Below are positions 52,551 through 61,757 of a DNA stretch of 64,000 nt, piece by piece (the first letter of the stretch is position 1; each line of letters opens with the position of its first letter). A program made the position numbers and the translations under genes. The notes beneath the pieces were generated by a model, which did not search any database, was not told where the DNA came from, and was given only the letters and a program-made list of their open reading frames with translations. The stretch is from Hyphomonadaceae bacterium (GTDB taxonomy: Bacteria; Pseudomonadota; Alphaproteobacteria; Caulobacterales; Hyphomonadaceae): NCBI GenBank assembly GCA_016714495.1, contig JADKDU010000027.1:62001-126000 (forward strand). Reading direction: 5' to 3'.

Positions 52551-53711
52551 ATGCGCAAACTGCTCGCGTCTGTTTTGGTTCTTGCTCTGCTGGCGCCCGC
52601 GCCTGCCATGGCTCATGATGGCCCGGCGATCGCAGCGTCGCGCAAGATCAGCTTCCCCAAGCTTCAAGACGGCCGCTCCGTCCTCGCCGTCGACCTGCAC
52701 ACGCACAGCGTTTTCTCCGATGGCATGGTCTGGCCAGACGTCCGCGTCGAAGAGGCCAAGCGCGATGGTCTCTTCGCCATGGCCGTATCCGAGCACCTCG
52801 AATATCAGCCCAAGATCGCCGACATCCCGCACCCCGATCGCAACCGCTCCTACCAGCTGGCCAGCAAGGCCGCTGAGGTGAAGCCAGACGCGACCGACGA
52901 CAATAAGAACACGCTGGTGGTCATCAACGGCTCCGAGATCACCAAGGTCACCATGCCCGCGGGGCACATTAACGCGGTCTTCATCACCGACGCCAATACG
53001 TTGAAGACTGGCGACGCGCTGGCCCAGCTGACGGCCGCAAATGCGCAGGGCGCCTTCACATTCTGGAATCACCCCTACTGGCATGCTCAGACCCCCGATG
53101 GCGTCGCGCGCATGACCACTGTACACGCCGACTTCATCAAGCGCGGCCTGCTGCACGGCATTGAAGTCGCCAACGGCCTCGATATGTCGGACGAGGCCTT
53201 CAAGCTCGCGCTCGACAACAACCTCACCATTCTCGGGACATCAGACATTCATGGCCTGATCGACTGGGAGTTCGATCTGGCCGGCGGCGGCCATCGCACC
53301 GCCACACTGGTTCTTACCCAGGCCGAAACGCCGGACGGCCTGAAAGCCGCGCTCAAGGCCGGCCATACAGTGGCGATCTTCAACGACAACTTGATCGGCC
53401 GGAAGGAGAACGTGGAGGCTGTGGTCAGTTCCACACTCAAGATGGAAGTCGACCAGCCGCTCCCCCGCACGACGGTCGTGCCCGTGCGCATCATCAACGA
53501 CAGCCCCGTCGACTACATGCTCGAGAACACCGGTCCAGAAGGCGCCTATGACGAAGCGCATGTCTTCACGGTGAAGGCCGGTTCGTCTTTCACCCTGCTG
53601 ATCAAGAACGTCCCCGATGTCTCGAAGCTGAGTCTGACCTTTAAGGCCCTCAACACCTACATCGCCCCCCGCGAACACCTGACCGTCCAGCTCCGGGATG
53701 TGACGCCGTAG
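52551..53711 (+). CDS. PHP-domain phosphodiesterase, Sb-PDE family
   Basis: A secreted metal-dependent phosphodiesterase-like protein. The start ATG 52551 follows GGAGG (52541-52545), giving 386 residues with a Sec signal ('VLALLAPAPAMA'). The PHP metal motifs are 'VDLHTHSVFSDG', 'AVSEHLEY', 'FTFWNHPYW', 'GIEVANGLD' and 'LGTSDIHGLIDW'. The C-terminal ~100 residues form a beta domain. The Sb-PDE name comes from a Sphingobium phosphodiesterase; substrate here is unknown. Confidence 0.82.
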   Translation: MRKLLASVLVLALLAPAPAMAHDGPAIAASRKISFPKLQDGRSVLAVDLHTHSVFSDGMVWPDVRVEEAKRDGLFAMAVSEHLEYQPKIADIPHPDRNRSYQLASKAAEVKPDATDDNKNTLVVINGSEITKVTMPAGHINAVFITDANTLKTGDALAQLTAANAQGAFTFWNHPYWHAQTPDGVARMTTVHADFIKRGLLHGIEVANGLDMSDEAFKLALDNNLTILGTSDIHGLIDWEFDLAGGGHRTATLVLTQAETPDGLKAALKAGHTVAIFNDNLIGRKENVEAVVSSTLKMEVDQPLPRTTVVPVRIINDSPVDYMLENTGPEGAYDEAHVFTVKAGSSFTLLIKNVPDVSKLSLTFKALNTYIAPREHLTVQLRDVTP

Positions 53712-53793
53712 CTGCCATTTCGAAATCTATAGGTAGCGTCGCAAAAGCGCTGGCCTCCTCGACGCAGGGGCACTATCACTCCGCCGCCTGCCG

Positions 53794-53878
53794 GCGGGTG
53801 TGGCGGAATTGGTAGACGCACTGGATTTAGGTTCCAGCGGGGCAACCCGTGGGGGTTCGAGTCCCTCCACCCGCACCA
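53794..53878 (+). tRNA. tRNA-Leu (anticodon TAG)
   Basis: An 85-nt cloverleaf with encoded CCA. The acceptor stem is GCGGGTG / CACCCGC with discriminator A and CCA at 53875-53878. The anticodon stem CTGGA / TCCAG holds the loop TTTAGGT, so the anticodon is TAG (Leu CUA). The T-arm 'GGGGGTTCGAGTCCCTC' is intact, and a long class II variable arm is present. Confidence 0.97.
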
Positions 53879-53938
53879 CTTGTATGAGCAGGGCGAGTCG
53901 GGATTGCCCGCCCGGCGCCCCCAAGATATCGTCCCCGC

Positions 53939-54442
53939 ATGTTCACCGCACTGATCAAGACCGGCCCCGCGCTCTGCCTCAAGCTCGCGTCGCTCATCAT
54001 TGCACTCTTGTTCGTGTCCGCTTTGCCGGCGACCGCGCAGACCGCGTCGCGCCTGAGCGGCGACGACTACGCCGAAATCCTGCAGCTCTACTTCAAGTAT
54101 CCGATGGTGCTGGATGCGCGCGACGCTGAAGGGTATGCGGACCTGTTCACCGCCGATGGCGTGTTCAACGACAATGTCGGGCGGGCCGCACTCGTCAATT
54201 TTGTGAAGACACGGCCCGATTCCACCGTCCGCCATGCTCCCCTGACGCCGATGGTCATCGCCACGCCCGAGGGGGCGAAGGGCGCGGTTATCAGCCTGTT
54301 CGTAGATGCCGGCCAGAATCCACCGACAGTCCCGAGGGTCATCCAATACACCGACACGCTGGTCAAAACGCCGCAAGGCTGGCGCTTCAAGTCGCGGAAC
54401 ACGGGTCCCGTGCCCCCGTCCAGCGCAGTCAAGCCGAACTAA
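53939..54442 (+). CDS. Secreted SnoaL/NTF2-like protein
   Basis: A 167-residue protein with an N-terminal signal peptide ('LLFVSALPATAQTA') and a single NTF2-like cone domain: 'DDYAEILQLYFKYPMVLDAR', 'GYADLFTADGVFNDNVGRAA', 'RVIQYTDTLVKTPQGWRFKS'. The SnoaL-4 fold binds small molecules, but no catalytic residues can be assigned. It lies 60 bp after the tRNA. Confidence 0.78.
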   Translation: MFTALIKTGPALCLKLASLIIALLFVSALPATAQTASRLSGDDYAEILQLYFKYPMVLDARDAEGYADLFTADGVFNDNVGRAALVNFVKTRPDSTVRHAPLTPMVIATPEGAKGAVISLFVDAGQNPPTVPRVIQYTDTLVKTPQGWRFKSRNTGPVPPSSAVKPN

Positions 54443-54657
54443 CCGAACAGACAAGCGGCTGGGGTGAGCGGGCAGGGCTGCCCCAGCGCCATCCTCCGCC
54501 TTTACCATCAAGGCTTTAGAGGCAGGTCTCCAAAGCCTTGAGTTGGCTGGAAACCTCGCATAGACAGGCCGTTCCGGCGTGTGTAAGACACCGCCTCCTC
54601 CCGCCCGGCTAGCGCCGCTGGCGGGGCTAACCATTCAGCTACATCTGGGGTTCCCTG

Positions 54658-55992
54658 ATGAACGTCACCGAGACGAAATCGGAAGGTCTTTCGCGGGAAT
54701 TCCGCGTCACCATTCCCAAGGGCGAACTCGCCGCGAAGCTCAACGACAAGATCACCGAAATTCAGCCGAAGATGAATCTCAAGGGCTTCCGGCCAGGTAA
54801 GGTGCCTGCCGCGCACATCAAGAAGATGTACGGCAAGTCGATCATGGGCGACATCGTCAACGATCTCGTCAACGAAAGTTCGACCAAGGCGCTCGAAGAG
54901 AAGGCCCTGCGCCCCGCCTCGCGCCCGTCCATCCATCTCGACGTCGCCGCTGACAAGGTCGTCGCCGGCGAAGCCGATCTCGATTACCACATGCATGTCG
55001 AAGTAATGCCGGACTTCGAGCCGACCGACGTCTCAGCCCTGTCGATCGAGCGCATGGTCGCCGAGCCAACCGAAGAAGAGATCAACGACTCGCTCAAGCG
55101 TATCGCCGAGAGCAACAAGTCCTACGGAACGAAAGAAGGCAAAGCCGAGAAGGACGACCAGGTCGTCATCGACTTCGTTGGCTCGATCGATGGCGAAAAG
55201 TTTGACGGCGGCGCAGCCGAAGACATGCCGCTCGTGATCGGCTCTGGCCGCTTCATTCCGGGCTTCGAAGATCAGCTGATCGGCGTTTCCGCCGGCGACG
55301 AAGTGAATGTCAATGTCACCTTCCCCGAGGAATATCAGGTCGAAACGCTCAAGGGCAAACCAGCCCTGTTCGAAGTGAAGGTCAAGGAAGTCAAAGGTCC
55401 CAAGGAAACCGAGATTGGCGACGAGTTCGCCAAGACGCTCGGCCTTGAGAACCTTGACGCGCTCAAGGAAGCCGTAAAAGGCCAGCTGTCGGGCGATCTC
55501 AACTTCGCCACCCGCCAGCAGGTGAAGCGCGTCCTGCTCGACGCGCTCGATGAACGTCACGCTTTCGACCTGCCGCCGCTAATGGTCAAAGCCGAGTTCG
55601 ACCAGATCTGGTCGCAGTTCGAGGAAGAGAAGAAGGCCGACCGCCTGTCAGAGGAGGACAAGACTAAGTCGGACGAGGATCTCCGCGCCGAATACCACAA
55701 GATCGCCGAGCGCCGCGTGCGCCTTGGCCTCGTGCTGGCCGAGATCGGCCGCCGCGCCGGTGTCCAGGTTACCAATGAAGAACTCGGCCAGGTTCTCCGC
55801 CAGGAAGCCTCGCGCTATCCGGGCCAGGAAAAGCAGGTGATCGACTTTTACCGCCAGAATCCTGGCGCGCTCTCGCAGCTGCAGGCCCCGGTTTATGAAG
55901 AGAAGGTAGTCGACTACATCCTGTCCCAGGCGACCGTGACGGACAAATACGTCACCCGCGAGGAACTCATGAAGGAAGTTGGCGACGAATAA
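54658..55992 (+). CDS. tig: Trigger factor
   Basis: Ribosome-associated chaperone and peptidyl-prolyl isomerase. The 444-residue protein has the ribosome-binding signature ('GFRPGKVPAAHIKKMYGKS'), the FKBP-type domain ('DDQVVIDFVGSIDGEKFDGG', 'IPGFEDQLIGVSAGDEVNVN') and a long helical C-terminal arm. It starts a tig-clpP-clpX-lon block, the order common in alphaproteobacteria. Confidence 0.95.
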   Translation: MNVTETKSEGLSREFRVTIPKGELAAKLNDKITEIQPKMNLKGFRPGKVPAAHIKKMYGKSIMGDIVNDLVNESSTKALEEKALRPASRPSIHLDVAADKVVAGEADLDYHMHVEVMPDFEPTDVSALSIERMVAEPTEEEINDSLKRIAESNKSYGTKEGKAEKDDQVVIDFVGSIDGEKFDGGAAEDMPLVIGSGRFIPGFEDQLIGVSAGDEVNVNVTFPEEYQVETLKGKPALFEVKVKEVKGPKETEIGDEFAKTLGLENLDALKEAVKGQLSGDLNFATRQQVKRVLLDALDERHAFDLPPLMVKAEFDQIWSQFEEEKKADRLSEEDKTKSDEDLRAEYHKIAERRVRLGLVLAEIGRRAGVQVTNEELGQVLRQEASRYPGQEKQVIDFYRQNPGALSQLQAPVYEEKVVDYILSQATVTDKYVTREELMKEVGDE

Positions 55993-56035
55993 TCGTCGTT
56001 TCCTGCGATATACTTGGATAAACGACCGAAATCAG

Positions 56036-56069
56036 ATGGCCCGGGGCAAGGGGACTTGCGCCGGGCCAT
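56036..56069. other. Stable hairpin between tig and clpP
   Basis: A nearly perfect inverted repeat: ATGGCCCGG at 56036-56044 pairs with CCGGGCCAT at 56061-56069, continued inward by GCAAG / CTTGC around a GGGA tetraloop. One G-G mismatch lies between the two stem parts. No T-run follows (ATTCGCG), so it is not a classical terminator. It may limit read-through or stabilise the tig transcript. Confidence 0.6.
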
Positions 56070-56148
56070 TCGCGTTCGGATATTGTTAGTCCCACCCGTG
56101 ATTTGAGTCTGAGTGGCCCCTGATGGGCCCGGAGAAGAAGATACCGCC

Positions 56149-56768
56149 ATGGACGACATGATTACCAAGGCCATGAACCTGGTCCCCATGGTGGTGGAGC
56201 AATCCAGCCGTGGCGAGCGCGCCTACGACATCTTTTCGCGCCTTTTGAAGGACCGGATCATCTTTGTGACCGGCGGATCGAGGATGGCATGGCCACCCTG
56301 GTTACTGCCCAGTTGCTCTTCCTGGAGTCGGAAAACCCCAAGAAAGAGATCGCGATGTACATCAATTCGCCGGGAGGCCACGTCCATTCCGGCCTCGCGA
56401 TCTACGACACCATGCAATACATCCGCTCGCCCGTGTCGACCGCCTGCATCGGAATGGCGGCCTCGATGGGCGCGCTTCTTCTCGCAGCAGGCGAGAAGGG
56501 CATGCGGTTTTCGACCCCGAATTCGCGAATCATGGTTCACCAGCCGTCTGGCGGCTTCCGTGGCGTGGCGAGCGATATCGAGCGTCATGCCCTTGATATT
56601 CTTTCGGTTAAGAAGCGCCTGAACGAGATCTATGTGAAGCACACCGGGCAGCCCTACGAGATCGTCGAGAAGACGCTGGACCGCGATTCGTTCATGACCG
56701 CGTCCGACGCCCAAGCCTGGGGCATTGTGGACAAGGTCTACGAAAAACGGGCTGCTCCGGCTGATTGA
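56149..56768 (+). pseudogene. clpP: ATP-dependent protease proteolytic subunit ClpP, frameshifted in this sequence
   Basis: From ATG 56149 the frame reads 'MVVEQSSRGERAYDIFSRLL', then 'DRIIFVTGG', and changes sense at about 56275. The expected continuation 'IEDGMATLVTAQLLFLESEN' and the rest ('CIGMAASMGALLLA' with the catalytic Ser, 'RIMVHQPSGG' with His, Asp in 'LDRDSFM') is in the next frame, ending at 56768. One missing base in the GGC-GG-ATC stretch explains it. ClpP is essential in Caulobacter, so a sequence error is more likely than a true loss. No slippery heptamer is present. Confidence 0.92.
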
Positions 56769-56948
56769 GACGGATTTTCAGCAGTTTATAGCCGGGGAAT
56801 GCGCAGCCTGTAACCTTGCGGCGCCTACCTTGCTATGATCGGATGGCCTGACTTGAACCTATCAATAACGATTGAAATATAGGATTCGAGGCTTGGGCGC
56901 GTGGGTTAACGCCCATGGGTTTGCACCCTTGGGTGTTTTGAGGTGTCG

Positions 56949-58214
56949 ATGAACAAGAACACTTCCAGCGGCGACAGCAAGAACACGCTGTATTGCTCGT
57001 TCTGCGGCAAGTCCCAGCACGAGGTCAAAAAGCTGATCGCAGGCCCAACCGTATTCATCTGCGATGAATGCGTCGAACTCTGCATGGACATTATCCGCGA
57101 GGAGTCGAAGACGGCTCTCGTGAAGTCGCGCGACGGCGTCCCCACGCCGCGCGAAATCTGCGACGTGCTCGACGACTACGTGATCGGCCAGTTCAAGGCC
57201 AAGCGCGTGCTCTCGGTGGCCGTCCACAACCACTACAAGCGTCTCAACCACTCCGCGAAAAATTCGGATGTTGAGCTCGCCAAATCAAACATCCTCCTGA
57301 TCGGCCCCACCGGCTCCGGCAAGACGCTGCTCGCGCAGACGCTCGCGCGCATCATCGACGTGCCGTTCACCATGGCCGACGCCACGACGCTGACCGAAGC
57401 CGGTTACGTCGGCGAAGATGTCGAGAACATCATCCTCAAATTACTCCAGGCTTCCGACTACAACGTTGAACGGGCGCAGCGCGGCATCGTCTACATCGAC
57501 GAGATCGACAAAATTTCCCGCAAGTCCGACAACCCGTCCATCACCCGCGACGTGTCAGGCGAGGGCGTGCAGCAGGCTCTGCTGAAGATCATGGAAGGCA
57601 CTGTCGCGTCGGTCCCGCCGCAAGGCGGCCGTAAGCATCCGCAACAAGAGTTCCTTCAGGTCGATACGACCAACATGCTCTTCATCTGCGGCGGCGCGTT
57701 CTCGGGCCTCGACAAGGTCATCTCGGATCGCGGCCGCGGCTCGTCCATGGGATTCGGCGCCACCGTCGTGGACCCGGAGGACCGTCGCACCGGCAAGATC
57801 CTGGAAGGCTGCGAGCCCGAAGACCTCGTGAAATTCGGCCTCATCCCCGAATTCATCGGCCGTTTGCCCGTCATCGCCACACTGGAAGATCTCGACGAGA
57901 AAGCCCTCATCGAGATCCTCACCGAACCGAAGAACGCCCTGCTCAAGCAGTACCAGCGCCTCTTCGAGATGGAGAACGTTACGCTCACCTTCACGGAAGA
58001 CGCACTCGCCGCCGTCGCTCGCCGCGCCATCCAGCGCAAGACGGGCGCCCGCGGCCTCCGCTCCATCATGGAAGCCATCCTGCTCGACACCATGTTCGAG
58101 CTGCCCAACCTGCGCGGCGTCGAAGAAGTTGCGATCAACGCCGAAGTGGTCGAAGGCCGGGCCCGCCCGCTCTACGTCCACGGCTCGGAAAGCCAGTCGG
58201 CCAGCGCGTCGTAG
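56949..58214 (+). CDS. clpX: ATP-dependent Clp protease ATP-binding subunit ClpX
   Basis: The AAA+ unfoldase partner of ClpP. The 421-residue protein from ATG 56949 (GAGGTG ribosome-binding site) has the four-Cys zinc domain ('YCSFCGKSQHEV', 'FICDECVELCMDI'), Walker A 'GPTGSGKTLLAQTLARI', Walker B in 'VYIDEIDKISRK', the pore-loop region 'EAGYVGEDVENI' and the Sensor 2 'RKTGARGLRSIMEAILL'. In Caulobacter ClpXP degrades CtrA and other cell-cycle proteins. Confidence 0.97.
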   Translation: MNKNTSSGDSKNTLYCSFCGKSQHEVKKLIAGPTVFICDECVELCMDIIREESKTALVKSRDGVPTPREICDVLDDYVIGQFKAKRVLSVAVHNHYKRLNHSAKNSDVELAKSNILLIGPTGSGKTLLAQTLARIIDVPFTMADATTLTEAGYVGEDVENIILKLLQASDYNVERAQRGIVYIDEIDKISRKSDNPSITRDVSGEGVQQALLKIMEGTVASVPPQGGRKHPQQEFLQVDTTNMLFICGGAFSGLDKVISDRGRGSSMGFGATVVDPEDRRTGKILEGCEPEDLVKFGLIPEFIGRLPVIATLEDLDEKALIEILTEPKNALLKQYQRLFEMENVTLTFTEDALAAVARRAIQRKTGARGLRSIMEAILLDTMFELPNLRGVEEVAINAEVVEGRARPLYVHGSESQSASAS

Positions 58215-58238
58215 ACGACTCAACCTGATCAATCCGGG

Positions 58239-58267
58239 AAGACCCGCTTAAAAAGGCGGGTCTTCTT
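58239..58267 (+). terminator. Intrinsic terminator of clpX
   Basis: A 9-bp stem (AAGACCCGC / GCGGGTCTT) with an A-rich loop, followed by CTTCTTGC. It lies 25 bp after the clpX stop. The 345 bp from 58215 to 58559 otherwise hold no gene; they carry the terminator, an unidentified lon promoter and the AAGGAG ribosome-binding site at 58543-58548. No good sigma-32 match was found there. Confidence 0.85.
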
Positions 58268-58559
58268 GCATTCTACGTCCGTCATTCTCTCGCGTCGCCC
58301 CTATGGCGGCCGCAACGACTCACTTGGCGTTGCTTTGATGAACTGTGGACAACAGACAAAACCGCACCACATCGCTCAGTGAGGCGCAAATACCTCTGTA
58401 AAATCATGCGTCACTGGCGTGGGTTGAACCTAGGGTCATGACGGGCCACTTTGATCTTCAAGTGAATGTCCGGACCGATCTTTTGGCATGGCCCGGCCTT
58501 CCTCCCGCTCCCGCGCTTCACCGAAGGCGAGGGCGGCGATGAAAGGAGAAAGACTAGAT

Positions 58560-60968
58560 ATGGCAAACATCCTCCCAGTCCTGCCGCTGCGCGATATCGT
58601 GGTGTTCCCACGCATGGTCGCGCCGCTGTTCGTGGGACGCGACAAATCTGTTCGCGCCCTCGAGGAAGTCGAGAAAGGCGGCGGCGAGATCCTGCTCGTC
58701 GCCCAGAAGGAAGCGGGCGTCGATGACCCGTCCGAGGAAGATCTCTATTCCGTCGGCGTCGTCGCCACGATCCTGCAGCTGCTGAAGCTGCCGGACGGCA
58801 CCGTGAAGGTGCTCGTCGAAGGCAAGCATCGCTCGCGCCTGGAAAAGCTCATCGACAAGGGCGACTACTACGCCGCCGAGCATTCGAAGATCGACGAGAA
58901 AACCGCCGATGGCGAAGAGTCCGCCGCGCTCATGCGCGCGGTCATCGAGCAGTTCGACGGCTACGTTAAACTGAACCGCAAGATCCCGTCCGAAACTGTT
59001 GGCACGGTCAGCGCGATCACCGACCCCGGCCATCTGGCCGATGCGGTCGCGGCGCAACTCTCGATCAAGCTCGAGGACAAAGAGCAGCTGCTCGAACTCA
59101 TCGATGTGACCGAGCGTCTGGAGAAAGTCTTCTCGCTGATGGAAGGCGAGATTGGCATGCTCCAGATGGAGCGTAAGATCCGCAACCGCGTGAAACGGCA
59201 GATGGAGAAGACGCAGCGCGAGTACTACCTCAACGAGCAGATGAAGGCGATCCAGCGCGAGCTTGGGGACGGTGACTCCGGCGGCGAGCGTGACGAGATC
59301 GGCGAGCTCGAAGAGAAGATCGCCAACACTCCGATGTCGGACGAGGCTCGCGCCAAGGCCGAACAGGAAGTGAAGAAGCTGCGCCAGATGTCTCCCATGT
59401 CTGCGGAGTCCACGGTCGTCCGCAACTATCTCGACTGGATGGTCTCGCTCCCCTGGGGCAAGAAGAAGGAAGTCGTCAAAGATCTTCAGGTCGCTGAAGA
59501 CATCCTCAACGCAGACCATTACGGCCTGGAGAAAGTCAAAGAGCGGATCCTCGAATACCTCGCGGTGCAGACGCGCGCCGACAAGGTTCGCGGGCCCATC
59601 CTCTGCCTCGTCGGCCCTCCGGGCGTCGGCAAGACCTCGCTCGGCAAGTCCATCGCTAAGGCCACGAACCGTGACTTCGTTCGCGTGTCGCTCGGCGGCG
59701 TGCGTGACGAAGCCGAGATCCGCGGTCACCGCCGCACATACATCGGCTCCATGCCGGGCCGTATCATCCAGTCGATGAAGAAGGCGAAGACGGGAAACCC
59801 GCTCTTCCTGCTCGACGAGATCGACAAGCTCGGCCAGGACTATCGTGGCGACCCGTCATCCGCTTTGCTGGAGGTCCTCGACCCCGAGCAGAACGTCAAC
59901 TTCAACGACCACTATCTCGAAGTCGACTACGACCTGTCGGACGTGATGTTCATCACCACGGCCAACAGCCTCAACATGCCTCAGCCCCTTCTCGACCGGA
60001 TGGAGATCATCCGTCTCGAAGGCTACACCGAGGATGAGAAGGTCGAGATCGCCAAGCGCCACCTCGTGCCGAAAGTCGTCGAGAACCACTCGCTGAAAGA
60101 AGGCGAATGGAATGTCGAAGACTCGGCCTTGCGTGATTTGGTCCGCTACTACACCCGCGAAAGCGGCGTCCGCTCGCTCGAGCGCGAGATCGCGAAACTG
60201 GCTCGCAAGGCCGTCCGCGAGATCGAACTCAAGAAAGCGACGACTGTCACTGTCAACGCTGAAAACCTCGACAAGTATGCCGGCGTCCGGAAATACCGGT
60301 ACGGCATGGCTGATCGCGAGGATCAGGTCGGCGTCGTCACAGGACTTGCATGGACCGAAGTCGGCGGCGAATTGCTCACTGTCGAAGCTGTCCAGATGTC
60401 TGGCCGCGGCCGCACCACGGTCACGGGCAACCTGAAGGAAGTGATGAAGGAATCCATCTCGGCCGCGCAGAGCCTCGTTCGCTCGCGCGCTGTCCAGTAT
60501 GGCATCCGTCCGCCTGTCTTCGACATGACGGACATCCACGTCCACGTGCCCGAAGGCGCAACACCGAAGGATGGCCCGTCGGCGGGTATCGCAATGACGA
60601 CTGCAATCGTCTCGCTGCTCACCGGCAACCCGATCTCGAAAGACGTCGCCATGACGGGTGAGATCACCCTGCGCGGCCGTGTCCTGCCGATCGGCGGCCT
60701 GAAGGAGAAACTGCTCGCGGCTCTGCGTGGCGGCATCAAAACGGTGTTGATCCCCGAAGAGAACGAGAAGGATCTTGTGGACCTGCCGGAAAGCGTGAAA
60801 CAGGGCCTCACCATAGTGCCCGTCTCCACTATCGACCAGGTCCTCGCGCGCGCCCTCGTGCGCCCGCTGACCCCGATCCAGTGGAGCGAGTCCGATGAAG
60901 CCGCCTACCGCAACGAACTACTCGGCCGCGGCGGCCCCAAAGGCTCCGAAGCCCCGCTTCAACACTGA
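58560..60968 (+). CDS. lon: ATP-dependent protease La (Lon)
   Basis: A single-chain AAA+ serine protease, 802 residues from ATG 58560. Domains in order: N-terminal LON substrate-binding domain ('ILPVLPLRDIVVFPRMVAPL'), a coiled-coil/helical stretch, Walker A 'VGPPGVGKTSLGKSIAKAT' and Walker B 'LFLLDEIDKLG', and the catalytic dyad Ser in 'TPKDGPSAGIAMTTAIVSLL' with Lys in 'GGLKEKLLAALRGGI'. The start follows AAGGAG by 11 bp; the frame is open upstream to 58488. In Caulobacter Lon degrades CcrM, SciP and DnaA. Confidence 0.97.
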   Translation: MANILPVLPLRDIVVFPRMVAPLFVGRDKSVRALEEVEKGGGEILLVAQKEAGVDDPSEEDLYSVGVVATILQLLKLPDGTVKVLVEGKHRSRLEKLIDKGDYYAAEHSKIDEKTADGEESAALMRAVIEQFDGYVKLNRKIPSETVGTVSAITDPGHLADAVAAQLSIKLEDKEQLLELIDVTERLEKVFSLMEGEIGMLQMERKIRNRVKRQMEKTQREYYLNEQMKAIQRELGDGDSGGERDEIGELEEKIANTPMSDEARAKAEQEVKKLRQMSPMSAESTVVRNYLDWMVSLPWGKKKEVVKDLQVAEDILNADHYGLEKVKERILEYLAVQTRADKVRGPILCLVGPPGVGKTSLGKSIAKATNRDFVRVSLGGVRDEAEIRGHRRTYIGSMPGRIIQSMKKAKTGNPLFLLDEIDKLGQDYRGDPSSALLEVLDPEQNVNFNDHYLEVDYDLSDVMFITTANSLNMPQPLLDRMEIIRLEGYTEDEKVEIAKRHLVPKVVENHSLKEGEWNVEDSALRDLVRYYTRESGVRSLEREIAKLARKAVREIELKKATTVTVNAENLDKYAGVRKYRYGMADREDQVGVVTGLAWTEVGGELLTVEAVQMSGRGRTTVTGNLKEVMKESISAAQSLVRSRAVQYGIRPPVFDMTDIHVHVPEGATPKDGPSAGIAMTTAIVSLLTGNPISKDVAMTGEITLRGRVLPIGGLKEKLLAALRGGIKTVLIPEENEKDLVDLPESVKQGLTIVPVSTIDQVLARALVRPLTPIQWSESDEAAYRNELLGRGGPKGSEAPLQH

Positions 60969-60985
60969 TATAAACGGGTGAATAG

Positions 60986-61016
60986 AAAGGCCCGCCGAGT
61001 AATCGGCGGGCCTTTT
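60986..61016 (+). terminator. Intrinsic terminator of lon
   Basis: A 13-bp near-perfect stem (AAAGGCCCGCCGA / TCGGCGGGCCTTT) with a short loop, followed by TTTTGC. It lies about 17 bp after the lon stop. Confidence 0.93.
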
Positions 61017-61112
61017 GCTTTCGGGTCGCGTCCGAGGGGCGTCCCCCCACAAGGCCGCGCTCTAAGCGCTCCAAAAAGCAAACCCACCCAACTCATCCAC
61101 AAGAGCGCGCTC

Positions 61113-61757
61113 TCAGGCCCGCGGGGCAAAAACGCGAACCGTTATTCCCTCCACCACGACATCATCCCGCACTCGCGTCCCGCCACCACGCGCCACCGAT
61201 GCAAGACATCGCGGATACAGAACATGCTCCGCCTTTAACACTCGCGCCGCCAACGTCACTTCGGTGTCTCCGGGAGCAACATCTACCTCGGCTGATCCAA
61301 TCACCGGCCCCTCATCAACCCCCGCCGTCACCTGATGCACGGTGCAGCCATGCACCAGATCGCCCGCCGCCAGCGCCCGGTTATGCGTATCCACCCCGGG
61401 ATATTTCGGCAGCAACGCCGGGTGGATATTGATCAGCCGCCCCGCCCATTGGTTCACGAACCACGGCGTCAGCACCCGCATGAATCCCGCCAGCGCGATC
61501 AATTCGACGCCCTCGGCTTCGAGCGTCTCATTCATCGCCCGGTCAAACGCCTCGCGATTCTTGCCAAAAATCTTGTGATCGATAGCCACGGCCTTCACGC
61601 CAAACCCGCGCGCCTTCTCAAGCCCGCCAGCATCCGGCTTGTTTGCCAGCACCAGCACCGGCTCGCAGGGCCAAGCCGGATCCTGCGCCGCCTTAAGCAG
61701 CGCCTCCATGTTGGAGCCCCGTCCCGAGATCAGAATGCCAAGCCGCTTCCGGCTCAC
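61113..61757 (-). CDS. purN: Phosphoribosylglycinamide formyltransferase
   Basis: Purine biosynthesis step 3 (GAR to FGAR using 10-formyl-THF). The 214-residue protein starts 'GILISGRGSNMEALLKAA', with 'ALAGFMRVLTPWFV' and 'LINIHPALLPKYPGVDTHNR' (catalytic Asn/His) and 'HQVTAGVDEGPVIG' (Asp). Its start overlaps the purM stop (ATGA), so the two are translationally coupled. Confidence 0.95.
   Translation of the reverse strand: MSRKRLGILISGRGSNMEALLKAAQDPAWPCEPVLVLANKPDAGGLEKARGFGVKAVAIDHKIFGKNREAFDRAMNETLEAEGVELIALAGFMRVLTPWFVNQWAGRLINIHPALLPKYPGVDTHNRALAAGDLVHGCTVHQVTAGVDEGPVIGSAEVDVAPGDTEVTLAARVLKAEHVLYPRCLASVARGGGTRVRDDVVVEGITVRVFAPRA

Noticed and set aside
53794..53878. tRNA-Leu as an integration site
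   Set aside because: No integrase, direct repeat of the tRNA 3' end or foreign gene block is seen next to it.
56266..56290. Programmed frameshift in clpP
   Set aside because: No slippery heptamer or downstream pseudoknot is apparent at the break; a missing base explains it better.
58215..58559. A sigma-32 heat-shock promoter upstream of lon
   Set aside because: The TTGAA-type and CTTG matches found there lack a properly spaced -10 element, so I do not annotate it.
58554..59729. A 391-codon open frame antisense to lon
   Set aside because: Shadow of lon; Lon motifs are complete on the other strand.
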